Part shown: positions 1 to 6,452 of the stretch, piece after piece
Layout: each line of letters opens with the position of its first letter
Position numbering within the stretch: position 1 is the first letter of the stretch
Program-made: the position numbers and the translations under genes
Source: Alphaproteobacteria bacterium
GTDB taxonomy: Bacteria; Pseudomonadota; Alphaproteobacteria; Rhizobiales; Rhizobiaceae
Length of the DNA: 13,964 nt
Direction of reading: 5' to 3'
Assembly: GCA_017308345.1 (NCBI GenBank)
Contig: JAFKFE010000264.1
Coordinates: forward strand, 1 to 13,964
Notes under the pieces: model-generated
The model's input: the letters and a program-made list of their open reading frames with translations, nothing else
Database searches by the model: none
Told to the model about the DNA's origin: nothing

Positions 1-744
1 GTGAAGAGACTTATGGTACTTGCCGTGCTGGCCGGGCTCACCGCGACTGCGGCTTCCGCCGCGGATATGGTTGGTACAGTTGCCGGCTCAGCCTATGACT
101 GGAGCGGCTTCTATGCCGGCGCGCATATCGGCGTCGCCAATGGTGACATAACGGCGACCGATGTCACGCAGCCGAATGGCGGCTTCTTTACCGACCTGGT
201 TCCCGCCGGGACCGAAGGCTTCCATTTCAGCGACACCAATATAGCGGGCGGCGTGCATGTCGGCGCCCAGTATCAGTGGAACCAATTCGTACTGGGTGGT
301 GAAGCCTCGTGGACCGCGACGGGGATAAGGAAGACGATCGTCAGCCCGTATTTCCCCGACAGCGATACGGAGACCGGCCGGATCCAGCATTATGCAACGG
401 TGGTAGGCCGGATCGGCTATACCTTCGATCGCGTTCTGATCTACGCCAAGGGCGGCTATGCCGGCGGCGAGGTCGGCTTCAAGGCTCGCGACAATGACGC
501 CCTCGTCACTTACGAGCAGAACGACTGGCACAACGGCTATGCCATCGGCGCAGGCATCGACTATGCCCTCACCGACAAGCTCAGCCTCGGGGTCGATTAC
601 ACGCATATCGATCTCGGCTCAAAGACCAGCACTGGACCCAATGTGTTCGACAACGGTTCGCTGGGAGCCAATCCTGAGACATACAAGGTCAAGGCCAAGG
701 CCGACGTCGTCATGGCGCGGCTGAGCTACAAGTTCGGCAACTGA
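1..744 (+). CDS. Omp25/Omp31-like outer membrane beta-barrel protein
   Basis: This is a rhizobial outer membrane protein of the Omp25/Omp31 eight-strand barrel type, 247 residues from the first base. Residues 1-20 form a signal peptide (basic KR, hydrophobic core, ASA then AD), so cleavage is expected near residue 20 or 21. The mature part begins with the family mark WSGFYAG (about 34-40), has alternating hydrophobic and glycine/tyrosine-rich strands, and ends in ARLSYKFGN, a typical C-terminal strand although the last residue is Asn, not Phe. The family stabilises the outer membrane and is abundant in Brucella and rhizobia; a specific role here is not visible. The start is GTG at base 1 of the window, with an in-frame ATG at codon 5; no upstream DNA is available, so a start further left cannot be excluded. 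A terminator follows at 772-798. Confidence 0.85.
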   Translation: MKRLMVLAVLAGLTATAASAADMVGTVAGSAYDWSGFYAGAHIGVANGDITATDVTQPNGGFFTDLVPAGTEGFHFSDTNIAGGVHVGAQYQWNQFVLGGEASWTATGIRKTIVSPYFPDSDTETGRIQHYATVVGRIGYTFDRVLIYAKGGYAGGEVGFKARDNDALVTYEQNDWHNGYAIGAGIDYALTDKLSLGVDYTHIDLGSKTSTGPNVFDNGSLGANPETYKVKAKADVVMARLSYKFGN

Positions 745-1181
745 TCGATCGATAGCATCGATTTGGATCGGGCCCGGCCTCGCGCCGGGCTTTCCTTTGA
801 CGGGCGGCGTCCGAAGAACCCTTCGAGAAACGCCGCCGCCGCATACGAGATACCGAGCTCGGTCTCCGGCCGACCGTCCTTCCAGTCCTTGAAGCGCTTG
901 AGTTCGTCACGGCCCAGGGGTTTCGTCGCCAGGGCGGTGCGACGGATGGAAACGGAGACGCGCGGTGTCTGCCGTTCGAGATCGGGACGTCTCGGAATGG
1001 CTTCCGAGAATGTCACGACGCCCCGCGCGACAAGCCCCTGCCCGCCCTCATTCTCGCTGGCGAACAGGAAGACGGCGTCGCCTTCGGCGATGCGCTTGCC
1101 GCCATACATGGTTTTCTGGGAGGCGAGGACGAACCTCATCGCCCGCGGGTCATCGATTCCGGCCTTGATGGCGTACGCCAT
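726..1181 (-). CDS. Small EVE/PUA-like protein of unknown function
   Basis: The frame encodes 151 residues. The N-terminal 60 residues (MAYAIKA start, YGGKRIAEGD, VFLFASENEGG, GLVARGVV) look like the beta-rich core of EVE/PUA-like proteins, a fold that usually binds modified nucleotides or RNA; the assignment comes from pattern recognition and the function is unknown. From memory, relatives carry about a dozen residues between the PETEL and GIS motifs that are absent here (residues 105-111), and they stop soon after the FLEGFF motif (118-123). Here the frame runs about 28 residues further as a basic tail, through the porin terminator, overlapping the end of the porin gene by 19 bases. The start ATG at 1181 comes 3 bases after the stop of the upstream epimerase gene, which implies translational coupling. 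The C-terminus should be treated as doubtful. Confidence 0.7.
   Translation of the reverse strand: MAYAIKAGIDDPRAMRFVLASQKTMYGGKRIAEGDAVFLFASENEGGQGLVARGVVTFSEAIPRRPDLERQTPRVSVSIRRTALATKPLGRDELKRFKDWKDGRPETELGISYAAAAFLEGFFGRRPSKESPARGRARSKSMLSIDQLPNL
772..798 (+). terminator. Rho-independent terminator of the porin gene
   Basis: The arms GCCCGGC (772-778) and GCCGGGC (784-790) pair perfectly around the loop CTCGC and are followed by TTTCCTTT (791-798). It lies 28 bases after the porin stop codon, correctly placed to end that transcript. It also lies inside the 3' part of the open frame of the convergent EVE-like gene. On the - strand no T-run follows the stem, so it looks one-directional. 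Confidence 0.75.
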
Positions 1182-1184
1182 GCC

Positions 1185-2060
1185 TCATGGTTCCCGGCTG
1201 AGGCCTATCCGGTAGCTCAGCACGCGCCGCGCACCGGGCTCGATCAGCATGACACCCGGCTTGTCGGCGAACTCGCCGTCGAAATCGACGGGACTGGCGA
1301 CGCCATGCCAGGGCTCGATGCACAGGAACGGGGCGCCGCCGGGCTTGGACCAGATCCCCAGTTCGTTCAATCCCTGCCACGACATCTCGATTGCCGGCCC
1401 TCGCCCGGCCGCATAGCGCACGCTCCTGCTGGCCGGCCTGTCGAGGATGACGGCGTCGTCGACGAACAGTTTTTCCGAAAGCGGCAGCGTATTGCCCTTG
1501 ATGGGCGTCGGTTGCGGGTCCGGCAGCAGCAGGCCGTCCTTCAGGCGGCGCACCGGCGCCGGTTCATTCTCGGCGAAGGTCAGCCGATAGGCTTCCTTGG
1601 GCAGTTCCGGCAGCAGCGGCCAGTTGAACGCCGGATGCGCGCCGATAGAGGCCGGCAGCGGCTCGTCGCCGGTGTTGATTATCTCGAAGGTGACGCCGAG
1701 CTGCCGTGGTTTCAGCTCGTAGCCGATGGCCAGGCGAAAAGCGAAGGGGTAGTGCGTTCGGGTCTCGGCGTCATCGGTCAGCACCAATGTGCAGGAGGCC
1801 GGCCCCTGCTCCGCCCAGGCGAAACGCCGGTCGCGGGCAAATCCGTGCTGCGTCATCGGATAGGTTTGGTTGCGATGCCGTAGCTGGTCGCCCTTGAGCC
1901 GGCCGACGATCGGGAACAGGACTGGCGAGTGACGGCGCCAGGCAGGGCCAGCCTGCCACAGAAGCTCGGTGCCGTGGGCATCGCGTAGCGAGACCAGTTC
2001 AGCCCCCTGCCCGACGATGGTCGCCGAGATACCGTCGGCGTGAAGCGTCAGCTGTTCCAT
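1185..2060 (-). CDS. Aldose 1-epimerase family protein (galactose mutarotase-like)
   Basis: This 291-residue protein of the galactose mutarotase-like superfamily probably interconverts alpha and beta anomers of a sugar or sugar phosphate in the cytoplasm. The expected active-site landmarks are in order: H72 in QHGFARD, H142 in GAHPAFNWP and E249 in CIEPWHG, the probable catalytic base. SPVLFPIVGRLKG (45-57) is typical of the LacX-like branch, so the substrate need not be galactose. Length fits the family (about 290). The ATG at 2060 has a good ribosome site, GAGG with a 5-base gap (2066-2069). The gene is the first of a two-gene operon with the EVE-like gene. A probable promoter lies at 2090-2118. 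The family is clear, the substrate is not. Confidence 0.88.
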   Translation of the reverse strand: MEQLTLHADGISATIVGQGAELVSLRDAHGTELLWQAGPAWRRHSPVLFPIVGRLKGDQLRHRNQTYPMTQHGFARDRRFAWAEQGPASCTLVLTDDAETRTHYPFAFRLAIGYELKPRQLGVTFEIINTGDEPLPASIGAHPAFNWPLLPELPKEAYRLTFAENEPAPVRRLKDGLLLPDPQPTPIKGNTLPLSEKLFVDDAVILDRPASRSVRYAAGRGPAIEMSWQGLNELGIWSKPGGAPFLCIEPWHGVASPVDFDGEFADKPGVMLIEPGARRVLSYRIGLSREP

Positions 2061-2089
2061 TGCGTCCTCGCGGCTGCTGGTCGCCGGCA

Positions 2090-2118
2090 GGCTAGCAAAA
2101 GGCCGTGCAAGAACTCAA
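2090..2118 (-). promoter_or_regulatory. Candidate housekeeping promoter of the epimerase operon
   Basis: On the - strand TTGAGT (2113-2118) and CTAGCC (2090-2095) are separated by exactly 17 bases, resembling the alphaproteobacterial sigma-70 pattern CTTGAC-N17-CTATAT. The predicted transcript would start about 20 to 25 bases before the ATG at 2060. This is prediction from pattern only. Confidence 0.4.
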
Positions 2119-2170
2119 GCGCCGCAGGCATGCGGTCCCGTGCGCGCAGTGCGCGTCCTCCCGGCGATGG

Positions 2171-2202
2171 GAAAGAAAATGGCCGGAGGTTTCCCTCCGG
2201 CC
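2171..2202 (-). terminator. Rho-independent terminator of the Bax inhibitor gene
   Basis: A perfect 9-bp stem (GGCCGGAGG at 2181-2189 with CCTCCGGCC at 2194-2202) closes a GAAA tetraloop when read on the - strand, and the T-rich run ATTTTCTTTC follows (2180 down to 2171). It lies about 37 bases past the Bax inhibitor stop codon at 2239. It is the strongest terminator in the window and separates this transcript from the epimerase operon. Confidence 0.9.
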
Positions 2203-2238
2203 ACGGCGAGGCCTGCAGTGTTGCCTGCTACGGCTCGG

Positions 2239-2928
2239 CTATTCGCGCTCGCCGGTGAAATTCAAGAGCAGCTGGAAGATGTTGATGAAGTTCAGATAGA
2301 GCGAGAAGGCGCCGAAGACGGCGAGCTTCTGCTGCGATTCCGCATCGAAGTTCTCCGCATACTGCTCCTTGATCGTCTGAGTATCCCATGCGGTGAGGCC
2401 GACGAAGACGGCAATGCCGATCACCGAGATGGCGAACTGCAGCGCGGTCGAGCCAAGGAACAAATTGACCAGGCTTGCGATCACCACGCCGATCAGGCCC
2501 ATGATCAGGAAGGACGAGAACTGCGTCAGGTCACGCCTGGTCGTGTAGCCGTACAGGCTGGTGGCGCCGAACATCGTGGCGGCGATGAAGAAGGTGCGCG
2601 CGATGCTGGTCGAGGTGAAAACCAGGAACACGGAGGCCAGCGACAGGCCCATCACGGCGCAGAAAGCCCAGAACATTGCCTGCGCGCCCGAGGCCGACAT
2701 CGTCTGCATCCTGAACGAGAAGAGCATGACGAAGGCCAGCGGCGCCAGCATCACCACCCATTTCAGCGGGCTGGAGAAGATCGGCACGTAAAGCGCCGGG
2801 GTCGAGGCCACGAAAAAGGCGACGAGGCCGGTGACGACGAGACCGAGGCCCATATAGTTGTAGACGCGCAGCATGTGCTTGCGCAGGCCCTCGTCATAGA
2901 CGGCTCCGGCCTGAGCGCCGGTGCCCAT
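2239..2928 (-). CDS. Bax inhibitor-1/YccA family membrane protein
   Basis: This is an inner-membrane protein of the Bax inhibitor-1 (TMBIM/YccA/YbhL) family: 229 residues from the ATG at 2928, with seven hydrophobic segments (about 23-42, 56-72, 84-104, 108-127, 138-158, 161-181, 200-224). YDEGLRKHMLRVYNYM at the N-terminus, RTFFIAA in the middle and the W-D pair before TQTIKEQY (181-182) are family marks. Members are linked to calcium or proton leak and, in bacteria, to control of membrane proteolysis. The start is uncertain. The frame stays open to ATG 3042, deep in the anti-sigma gene, and GTG 2961 is another option. PNLGYR just before the chosen ATG looks like native N-terminal sequence, suggesting the original start codon was lost in a deletion. 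A weak GGGA lies 6 bases before ATG 2928. A strong terminator follows. Confidence 0.85.
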   Translation of the reverse strand: MGTGAQAGAVYDEGLRKHMLRVYNYMGLGLVVTGLVAFFVASTPALYVPIFSSPLKWVVMLAPLAFVMLFSFRMQTMSASGAQAMFWAFCAVMGLSLASVFLVFTSTSIARTFFIAATMFGATSLYGYTTRRDLTQFSSFLIMGLIGVVIASLVNLFLGSTALQFAISVIGIAVFVGLTAWDTQTIKEQYAENFDAESQQKLAVFGAFSLYLNFINIFQLLLNFTGERE

Positions 2929-3700
2929 TCGGTATCCCAGATTGGGGCTGCTCGGCGGCACGGTCGAGACTGCCGGCGTCGCCGCGTCCGACCACCGCGT
3001 AGGCGACCTCGCCGATCTGGAAATAGGCCGATGAGATGTCATCGGCGGGCGCCACCGTCGGCTTCACGACGTCGAACGTGCCCGGCCTGATGGCGAACAG
3101 CGAGACAAGACCGAGGTCCCTGGTCTCGACCGCGACCTCGACGCTCGGCCCGAATTGCGAGGGATAGACCTGAACGTCGCGGATCTTCCAGTCGTCGGGC
3201 AGCGACGGCATGACGATCGCCGTCGCGGCTCGGATCTCGTCGGCATTGTAGGCCGGCGCTTCTTGCTGCGACGGCATGGTTTCACGCACCAAAGTCGTGC
3301 GGTGCGCCCGGACCGCATCCTCGACATAGGCCGGCGGCTGTGTCGAGGCGGCCACCTTGGTCACGGCGATCGGCCCGAAAATACCGTTGGCCAGCCAGCC
3401 CGCGGCGACCAGCACGGCAGCGGCGGCGGCCCGATGCAGCACGGCAAGCATACGCCCCCTGGCAAGCGCCCTTTCCAGCCGCCGCGCCGCCTCGGTCGTG
3501 GCCGGACGCGCCATGCCGACGGGGCCGGCAAGCGCCACGCGCAGTTCGTCGCGCGTCCTCAGATCCGACATCACGCGCGCCGCCGCTTCCGGGCGCGCGG
3601 CGAGGTGCGCCTCGACCTCGATGCGGCGGGCGACATCCAGCTGATCGTCGACATAGGCGTCGAGGTCGGCATCGGTTACGGGGTCGACAATGACGGTCAT
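2894..3700 (-). CDS. Membrane anti-sigma factor of the adjacent ECF sigma factor, C-terminus altered
   Basis: The 268-residue frame has an N-terminal anti-sigma domain (about 8-60: DADLDAYVDDQL, then ARRIEVEAHLAARPE) without the HxxxCxxC zinc motif. A basic linker follows, then one transmembrane segment (about 91-110), and a presumably periplasmic C-terminal domain with AIVMPSLPDDWKI (161-173) and FGPSVEVAVETRDLGLVSLF (183-202). It should sequester the ECF sigma factor at the membrane and release it on an envelope signal; the signal is unknown. The start ATG (3700) overlaps the sigma stop codon as ATGA, the usual arrangement for such pairs. The family-like sequence ends at DRAAEQ (246-251). 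The last 17 residues (252-268) are read out of frame from the Bax inhibitor gene, and the stop lies 35 bases inside that gene. This tail looks like the product of a deletion and may or may not matter for function. Confidence 0.8.
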   Translation of the reverse strand: MTVIVDPVTDADLDAYVDDQLDVARRIEVEAHLAARPEAAARVMSDLRTRDELRVALAGPVGMARPATTEAARRLERALARGRMLAVLHRAAAAAVLVAAGWLANGIFGPIAVTKVAASTQPPAYVEDAVRAHRTTLVRETMPSQQEAPAYNADEIRAATAIVMPSLPDDWKIRDVQVYPSQFGPSVEVAVETRDLGLVSLFAIRPGTFDVVKPTVAPADDISSAYFQIGEVAYAVVGRGDAGSLDRAAEQPQSGIPNGHRRSGRSRL

Positions 3701-4248
3701 TGATCGTCTCCCACGATCTTGAGATGAGGCCTGGCTTTCGGAGGCGCCCCCTCCTCCATTTCGCGCAGCGCGGCACGCGCGCGGCCGATGCGCGACATCA
3801 TGGTACCGAGCGGCACGCCGATGACCTCGGCGGCCTGCTGATAGGAAAGCCCTTCGATGGCTACGAGATGCAAGGCGGAGCGCTGCTCCTCGGGCAGCGA
3901 AAGAAACGCCTCCCGGACCTGCGACAAGCGCACGGAATGGTCCTGGGAGGCCGGCATGCTCTGGTCGGCGACAAGGCCGATCTGTTCGATGCGCGCCGCC
4001 TCTGAGCGGCGCGAGCGGATGCGGTCGATGAAGATGTTGTGCAGGATCGCCAGAAGCCAGGCGCGCAGATTGCCGCCCGAGCGAAAGGTCGCGCGCCGCT
4101 CATAGGCGCGCACCAGCGCGTCATGGACGAGATCCTCGGCCTCGGTGCCGTCGCGCGTCAGCGAGCGCGCGTAACGCCGCAGCGACCCCAACTGCCCAAC
4201 GATATCGAAGCGTGCCATCGACCGTTTCATGCCCTGTTTACGAAGCAT
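3697..4248 (-). CDS. ECF-family RNA polymerase sigma factor
   Basis: The 183-residue group 4 (ECF) sigma factor has region 2 at about 22-82 (core binding and -10 recognition: DLVHDALVRAYE, NLRAWLLAILHNIFIDRIR) and region 4 at about 110-162 (SLPEEQRSALHLVAIEGLSYQ, then a helix-turn-helix ending in GTMMSRIGRARAALRE), which reads the -35 box. Nothing extra is fused to it. It is followed directly by its membrane anti-sigma factor with a 4-base ATGA overlap, so the pair probably senses an envelope or stress signal. Starts at ATG 4248, 4230 and 4218 are all possible; none has a strong ribosome site, and conserved sequence begins only at MARFDIVGQL (4218). A 14-bp inverted repeat lies just before ATG 4248. 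I cannot assign an ECF group number or target promoter. Confidence 0.9.
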   Translation of the reverse strand: MLRKQGMKRSMARFDIVGQLGSLRRYARSLTRDGTEAEDLVHDALVRAYERRATFRSGGNLRAWLLAILHNIFIDRIRSRRSEAARIEQIGLVADQSMPASQDHSVRLSQVREAFLSLPEEQRSALHLVAIEGLSYQQAAEVIGVPLGTMMSRIGRARAALREMEEGAPPKARPHLKIVGDDQ

Positions 4249-4351
4249 GTAGGGATTTTAATCCCCTGCCCGGCATTTCTTTTCGTGCAGCCGTCTCTTA
4301 AGGAAACCGCTGGCGTGCCGACATCGATTTGCGTATCACTCCGCCGCCATT

Positions 4352-4355
4352 GGAG
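4352..4355 (+). promoter_or_regulatory. Ribosome binding site fixing the aminotransferase start
   Basis: GGAG lies 9 bases before ATG 4365. The frame is open further upstream to ATG 4329, but that start lacks a ribosome site and would add 12 residues not expected in the family. Confidence 0.7.
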
Positions 4356-4364
4356 TCCTTTTCG

Positions 4365-5549
4365 ATGTTCGAGACCCTGCAGCCCGCGCCCGCCGACAAG
4401 ATCCTTGCCCTGATCGGCCTCTATCGCAACGACCCGCGGCCCGGCAAAGTCGACCTCGGCGTCGGCGTCTACAAGGACATCGACGGCAAGACGCCGGTGA
4501 TGCGCGCCGTGCGCGAGGCCGAGAAGCGGCTGCTGGCGAGCCAGGACACCAAGACCTATCTCGGCCTTGCCGGCGACACCGGCTTCAACGCCGCCATGAT
4601 CAAGCTCGCCTTTGGCGACAAGGCGGACCATTCGCGCATCCGCGCCGCGCAGGCGCCGGGTGGATCGGGCGCGCTCAGGCTGGTGGCGGAGCTTCTGCAG
4701 CGCACGCGGCCCGGCGCGACGGTCTGGCTGTCCGATCCGACCTGGCCGAACCATCCGCCCGTGATGCGCGCCGCCGGCTTGCAGGTTCGCGACTATCCCT
4801 ATTTCGATGCCGCTTCGGGTTCCGTCCGCTTCGATGAGATGCTGGCGGCGCTCAAGACGGCCAACAGCGGCGACGTCGTGCTGCTGCATGGCTGCTGCCA
4901 CAACCCGACCGGCGCCAACCTCGATGCCACGCAGTGGGCCAAGGTCGCCGATGTGCTGCTGGAGCGTGGCCTGCTGCCCTTCGTCGACATCGCCTATCAG
5001 GGTTTTGGCGAGGGCCTGGATGCCGATGCCGCCGGCCTGCGGCTGCTGGCTGACAGCGTGCCGGAGATGGTCGTCGCCTCAAGCTGCTCGAAGAATTTCG
5101 CTGTCTATCGCGACCGCGTGGGCGCGGCGATGATCATGGCCAAGGACGGCGCCCAGGCGGATGTGGCGATGAGCCAGATGCTGGCGGCCGCTCGCGCGCT
5201 TTATTCGATGCCGCCGGATCACGGCGCGGCGGCCGTTCGCATGGTGCTGGAAGACACTGATCTGAGGAAGGACTGGGAGACGGAGCTCGAAGGGATGCGG
5301 CTGCGCATGCTGAGATTGCGCGTCGCCCTCGCCGAGGCGTTGCGGCGGCAGTCGAACTCCGACCGCTTCGATTTTGTCGCCAGCCACCGCGGCATGTTTT
5401 CGAGGCTTGGGCTGACCGAGGCGCAGGTCGAACGCCTGCGCACCGAGCATGCCGTCTATATGGTGGGCGACAGCCGCATCAACGTGGCCGGCCTGCCGGA
5501 GGGCGGCATGGACGATCTTGCCAAGGCGATCGTCTCGGTGCTCGACTGA
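4365..5549 (+). CDS. Aromatic amino acid/aspartate aminotransferase (PLP, class I)
   Basis: This is a cytoplasmic PLP enzyme of the AspC/TyrB subfamily, 394 residues, the usual length (about 396). It exchanges amino groups between aspartate or aromatic amino acids and 2-oxoglutarate. Landmarks counted from ATG 4365: GGSGALR (99-105) for the cofactor phosphate, the tryptophan of DPTWPNH (124-130) stacking on PLP, HNPTG (179-183), D208 and Y211 in DIAYQGF, the Schiff-base lysine K243 in SSCSKNF, R278 in ARALYSMPPDHG (side-chain carboxylate contact from the partner subunit) and R371 in DSRINVAG (alpha-carboxylate). Retained R278 supports dicarboxylate use; whether aromatic or aspartate substrates dominate cannot be read. 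It is divergent from the ECF sigma gene with 116 bases between them, and mazG follows 70 bases later on the same strand. Confidence 0.9.
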   Translation: MFETLQPAPADKILALIGLYRNDPRPGKVDLGVGVYKDIDGKTPVMRAVREAEKRLLASQDTKTYLGLAGDTGFNAAMIKLAFGDKADHSRIRAAQAPGGSGALRLVAELLQRTRPGATVWLSDPTWPNHPPVMRAAGLQVRDYPYFDAASGSVRFDEMLAALKTANSGDVVLLHGCCHNPTGANLDATQWAKVADVLLERGLLPFVDIAYQGFGEGLDADAAGLRLLADSVPEMVVASSCSKNFAVYRDRVGAAMIMAKDGAQADVAMSQMLAAARALYSMPPDHGAAAVRMVLEDTDLRKDWETELEGMRLRMLRLRVALAEALRRQSNSDRFDFVASHRGMFSRLGLTEAQVERLRTEHAVYMVGDSRINVAGLPEGGMDDLAKAIVSVLD

Positions 5550-5582
5550 GGCTGTGGACAACTCGTTTCAGCGTCCGACCGG

Positions 5583-5598
5583 CATTGGTCGACCAATG
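5583..5598. promoter_or_regulatory. 16-bp perfect palindrome before mazG, possible operator
   Basis: CATTGGTCGACCAATG reads the same on both strands and lies 21 bases before the mazG start, in the 70-base gap after the aminotransferase. The inner ATTGGT/ACCAAT halves resemble operators of the FadR-like branch of GntR regulators (for example PdhR, ATTGGT-N3-ACCAAT), though here the gap is 2 bases. It could also fold as a short hairpin in the mRNA leader. The binding protein is unknown. Confidence 0.45.
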
Positions 5599-5619
5599 GC
5601 CTCGGGATAGGCTCGACCC

Positions 5620-6444
5620 ATGAAGCCCTCCAAGGACATTTCCCGGCTGATCGAGATCATGGCCGCGCTGCGCGCGCCGAAGACCGGCTGCCCCTGGGAT
5701 GTCGAGCAGAATTTCTCGACCATCGCGCCTTACACGATCGAGGAAGCCTATGAAGTGGCCGACGCGATCGCTCGTGGCGACTTCGATGACCTGCGCGAGG
5801 AGTTGGGCGACCTGCTGCTTCAGGTCGTCTATCATGCGCGGATGGCCGAGGAGATCGGCGAGTTCGCCTTCGGCGATGTCGTCGAGGCCATCACCACCAA
5901 GATGATCCGCCGCCACCCGCATGTCTTCGGCGACGAGAAGGCGCGCAGCGCCGGCATGGCCAAGGGCATGTGGGAGAAGATCAAGGCGGCCGAAAAAGCC
6001 GAGAAGCGCGACGCCCGGCTCGCGCGCGGCCTTGATCCGGAAGATCATGGCAAGGGCTATCTCGATAGCGTTCCGGTGGCGCTCCCTGCCCTGACGCGCG
6101 CGCTCAAGCTGCAGGAGAAAGCAGCGCGTGTCGGCTTCGACTGGAGCGAGGCAGCCCCCATCCTCGACAAGATCGAGGAGGAGATCGGCGAATTGCGCGA
6201 GGCGCTGGCCGGCGGCGATACCGGGCCGATCAAGGACGAGTTCGGCGACATGCTGTTTGCCGTCGTCAATCTCGGCCGCCACCTCAAGCTCGATTCGGAG
6301 GCGGCGCTCAGCGGAACGAACGAAAAATTCCGTTCGCGATTCCACTATGTCGAGCAGGCGCTGGAGGCCTCGGGCGGGTCGCTGGAAAAAGCCACGCTCG
6401 ACGAGATGGAAGCGCTCTGGCAGCAGGCCAAAAGCGCCAAATAA
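5620..6444 (+). CDS. mazG: Nucleoside triphosphate pyrophosphohydrolase MazG
   Basis: MazG hydrolyses (d)NTPs to NMP and pyrophosphate, a house-cleaning role in the cytoplasm. In Escherichia coli it also affects ppGpp levels and survival in starvation. The 274-residue protein (E. coli 263) has both tandem MazG domains. Domain 1 starts with LIEIMAALRAPKTGCPWD (10-27), the hallmark of the family, with magnesium-binding acidic residues E41/E42 and E60/E61/D64 (DLREELGDLLLQ). Domain 2 has E186/E187 (KIEEEIGELREAL) and E207/D210 (KDEFGDMLFAVVN). The C-terminal domain is the catalytic one in the E. coli enzyme, and its acidic set is complete here. Translation starts at ATG 5620 with an AGG about 9 bases ahead. 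It converges with hflX with only 8 bases between the two stop codons and no terminator between them. Confidence 0.93.
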   Translation: MKPSKDISRLIEIMAALRAPKTGCPWDVEQNFSTIAPYTIEEAYEVADAIARGDFDDLREELGDLLLQVVYHARMAEEIGEFAFGDVVEAITTKMIRRHPHVFGDEKARSAGMAKGMWEKIKAAEKAEKRDARLARGLDPEDHGKGYLDSVPVALPALTRALKLQEKAARVGFDWSEAAPILDKIEEEIGELREALAGGDTGPIKDEFGDMLFAVVNLGRHLKLDSEAALSGTNEKFRSRFHYVEQALEASGGSLEKATLDEMEALWQQAKSAK

Positions 6445-6452
6445 ACAGGCTC

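Noticed and set aside
2095..2110. Sigma-54-like -24/-12 element (TTGCACGG...TTTTGCT on the - strand) before the epimerase gene
   Set aside because: The -24 GG reads TG and the distance to the -12 GC is 11 instead of 10 bases, so it fails the strict spacing rule despite the nearby ntrC.
2140..3090. Open frame of 316 codons on + opposite the Bax inhibitor and anti-sigma genes
   Set aside because: Composition is dominated by E, R, H, D and G with no domain-like pattern, and it is antisense to a clear seven-helix membrane protein; it is a by-product of high GC.
4300..4335. GGAAAC before the aminotransferase as a possible ECF promoter
   Set aside because: There is an extra A in the -35 box and no CGTT-like -10 at the right distance; the target motif of this sigma factor is unknown.
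5479..6345. Open frame of 288 codons on - opposite mazG
   Set aside because: mazG on + has complete double-domain motifs; the antisense frame shows only GC-driven composition.
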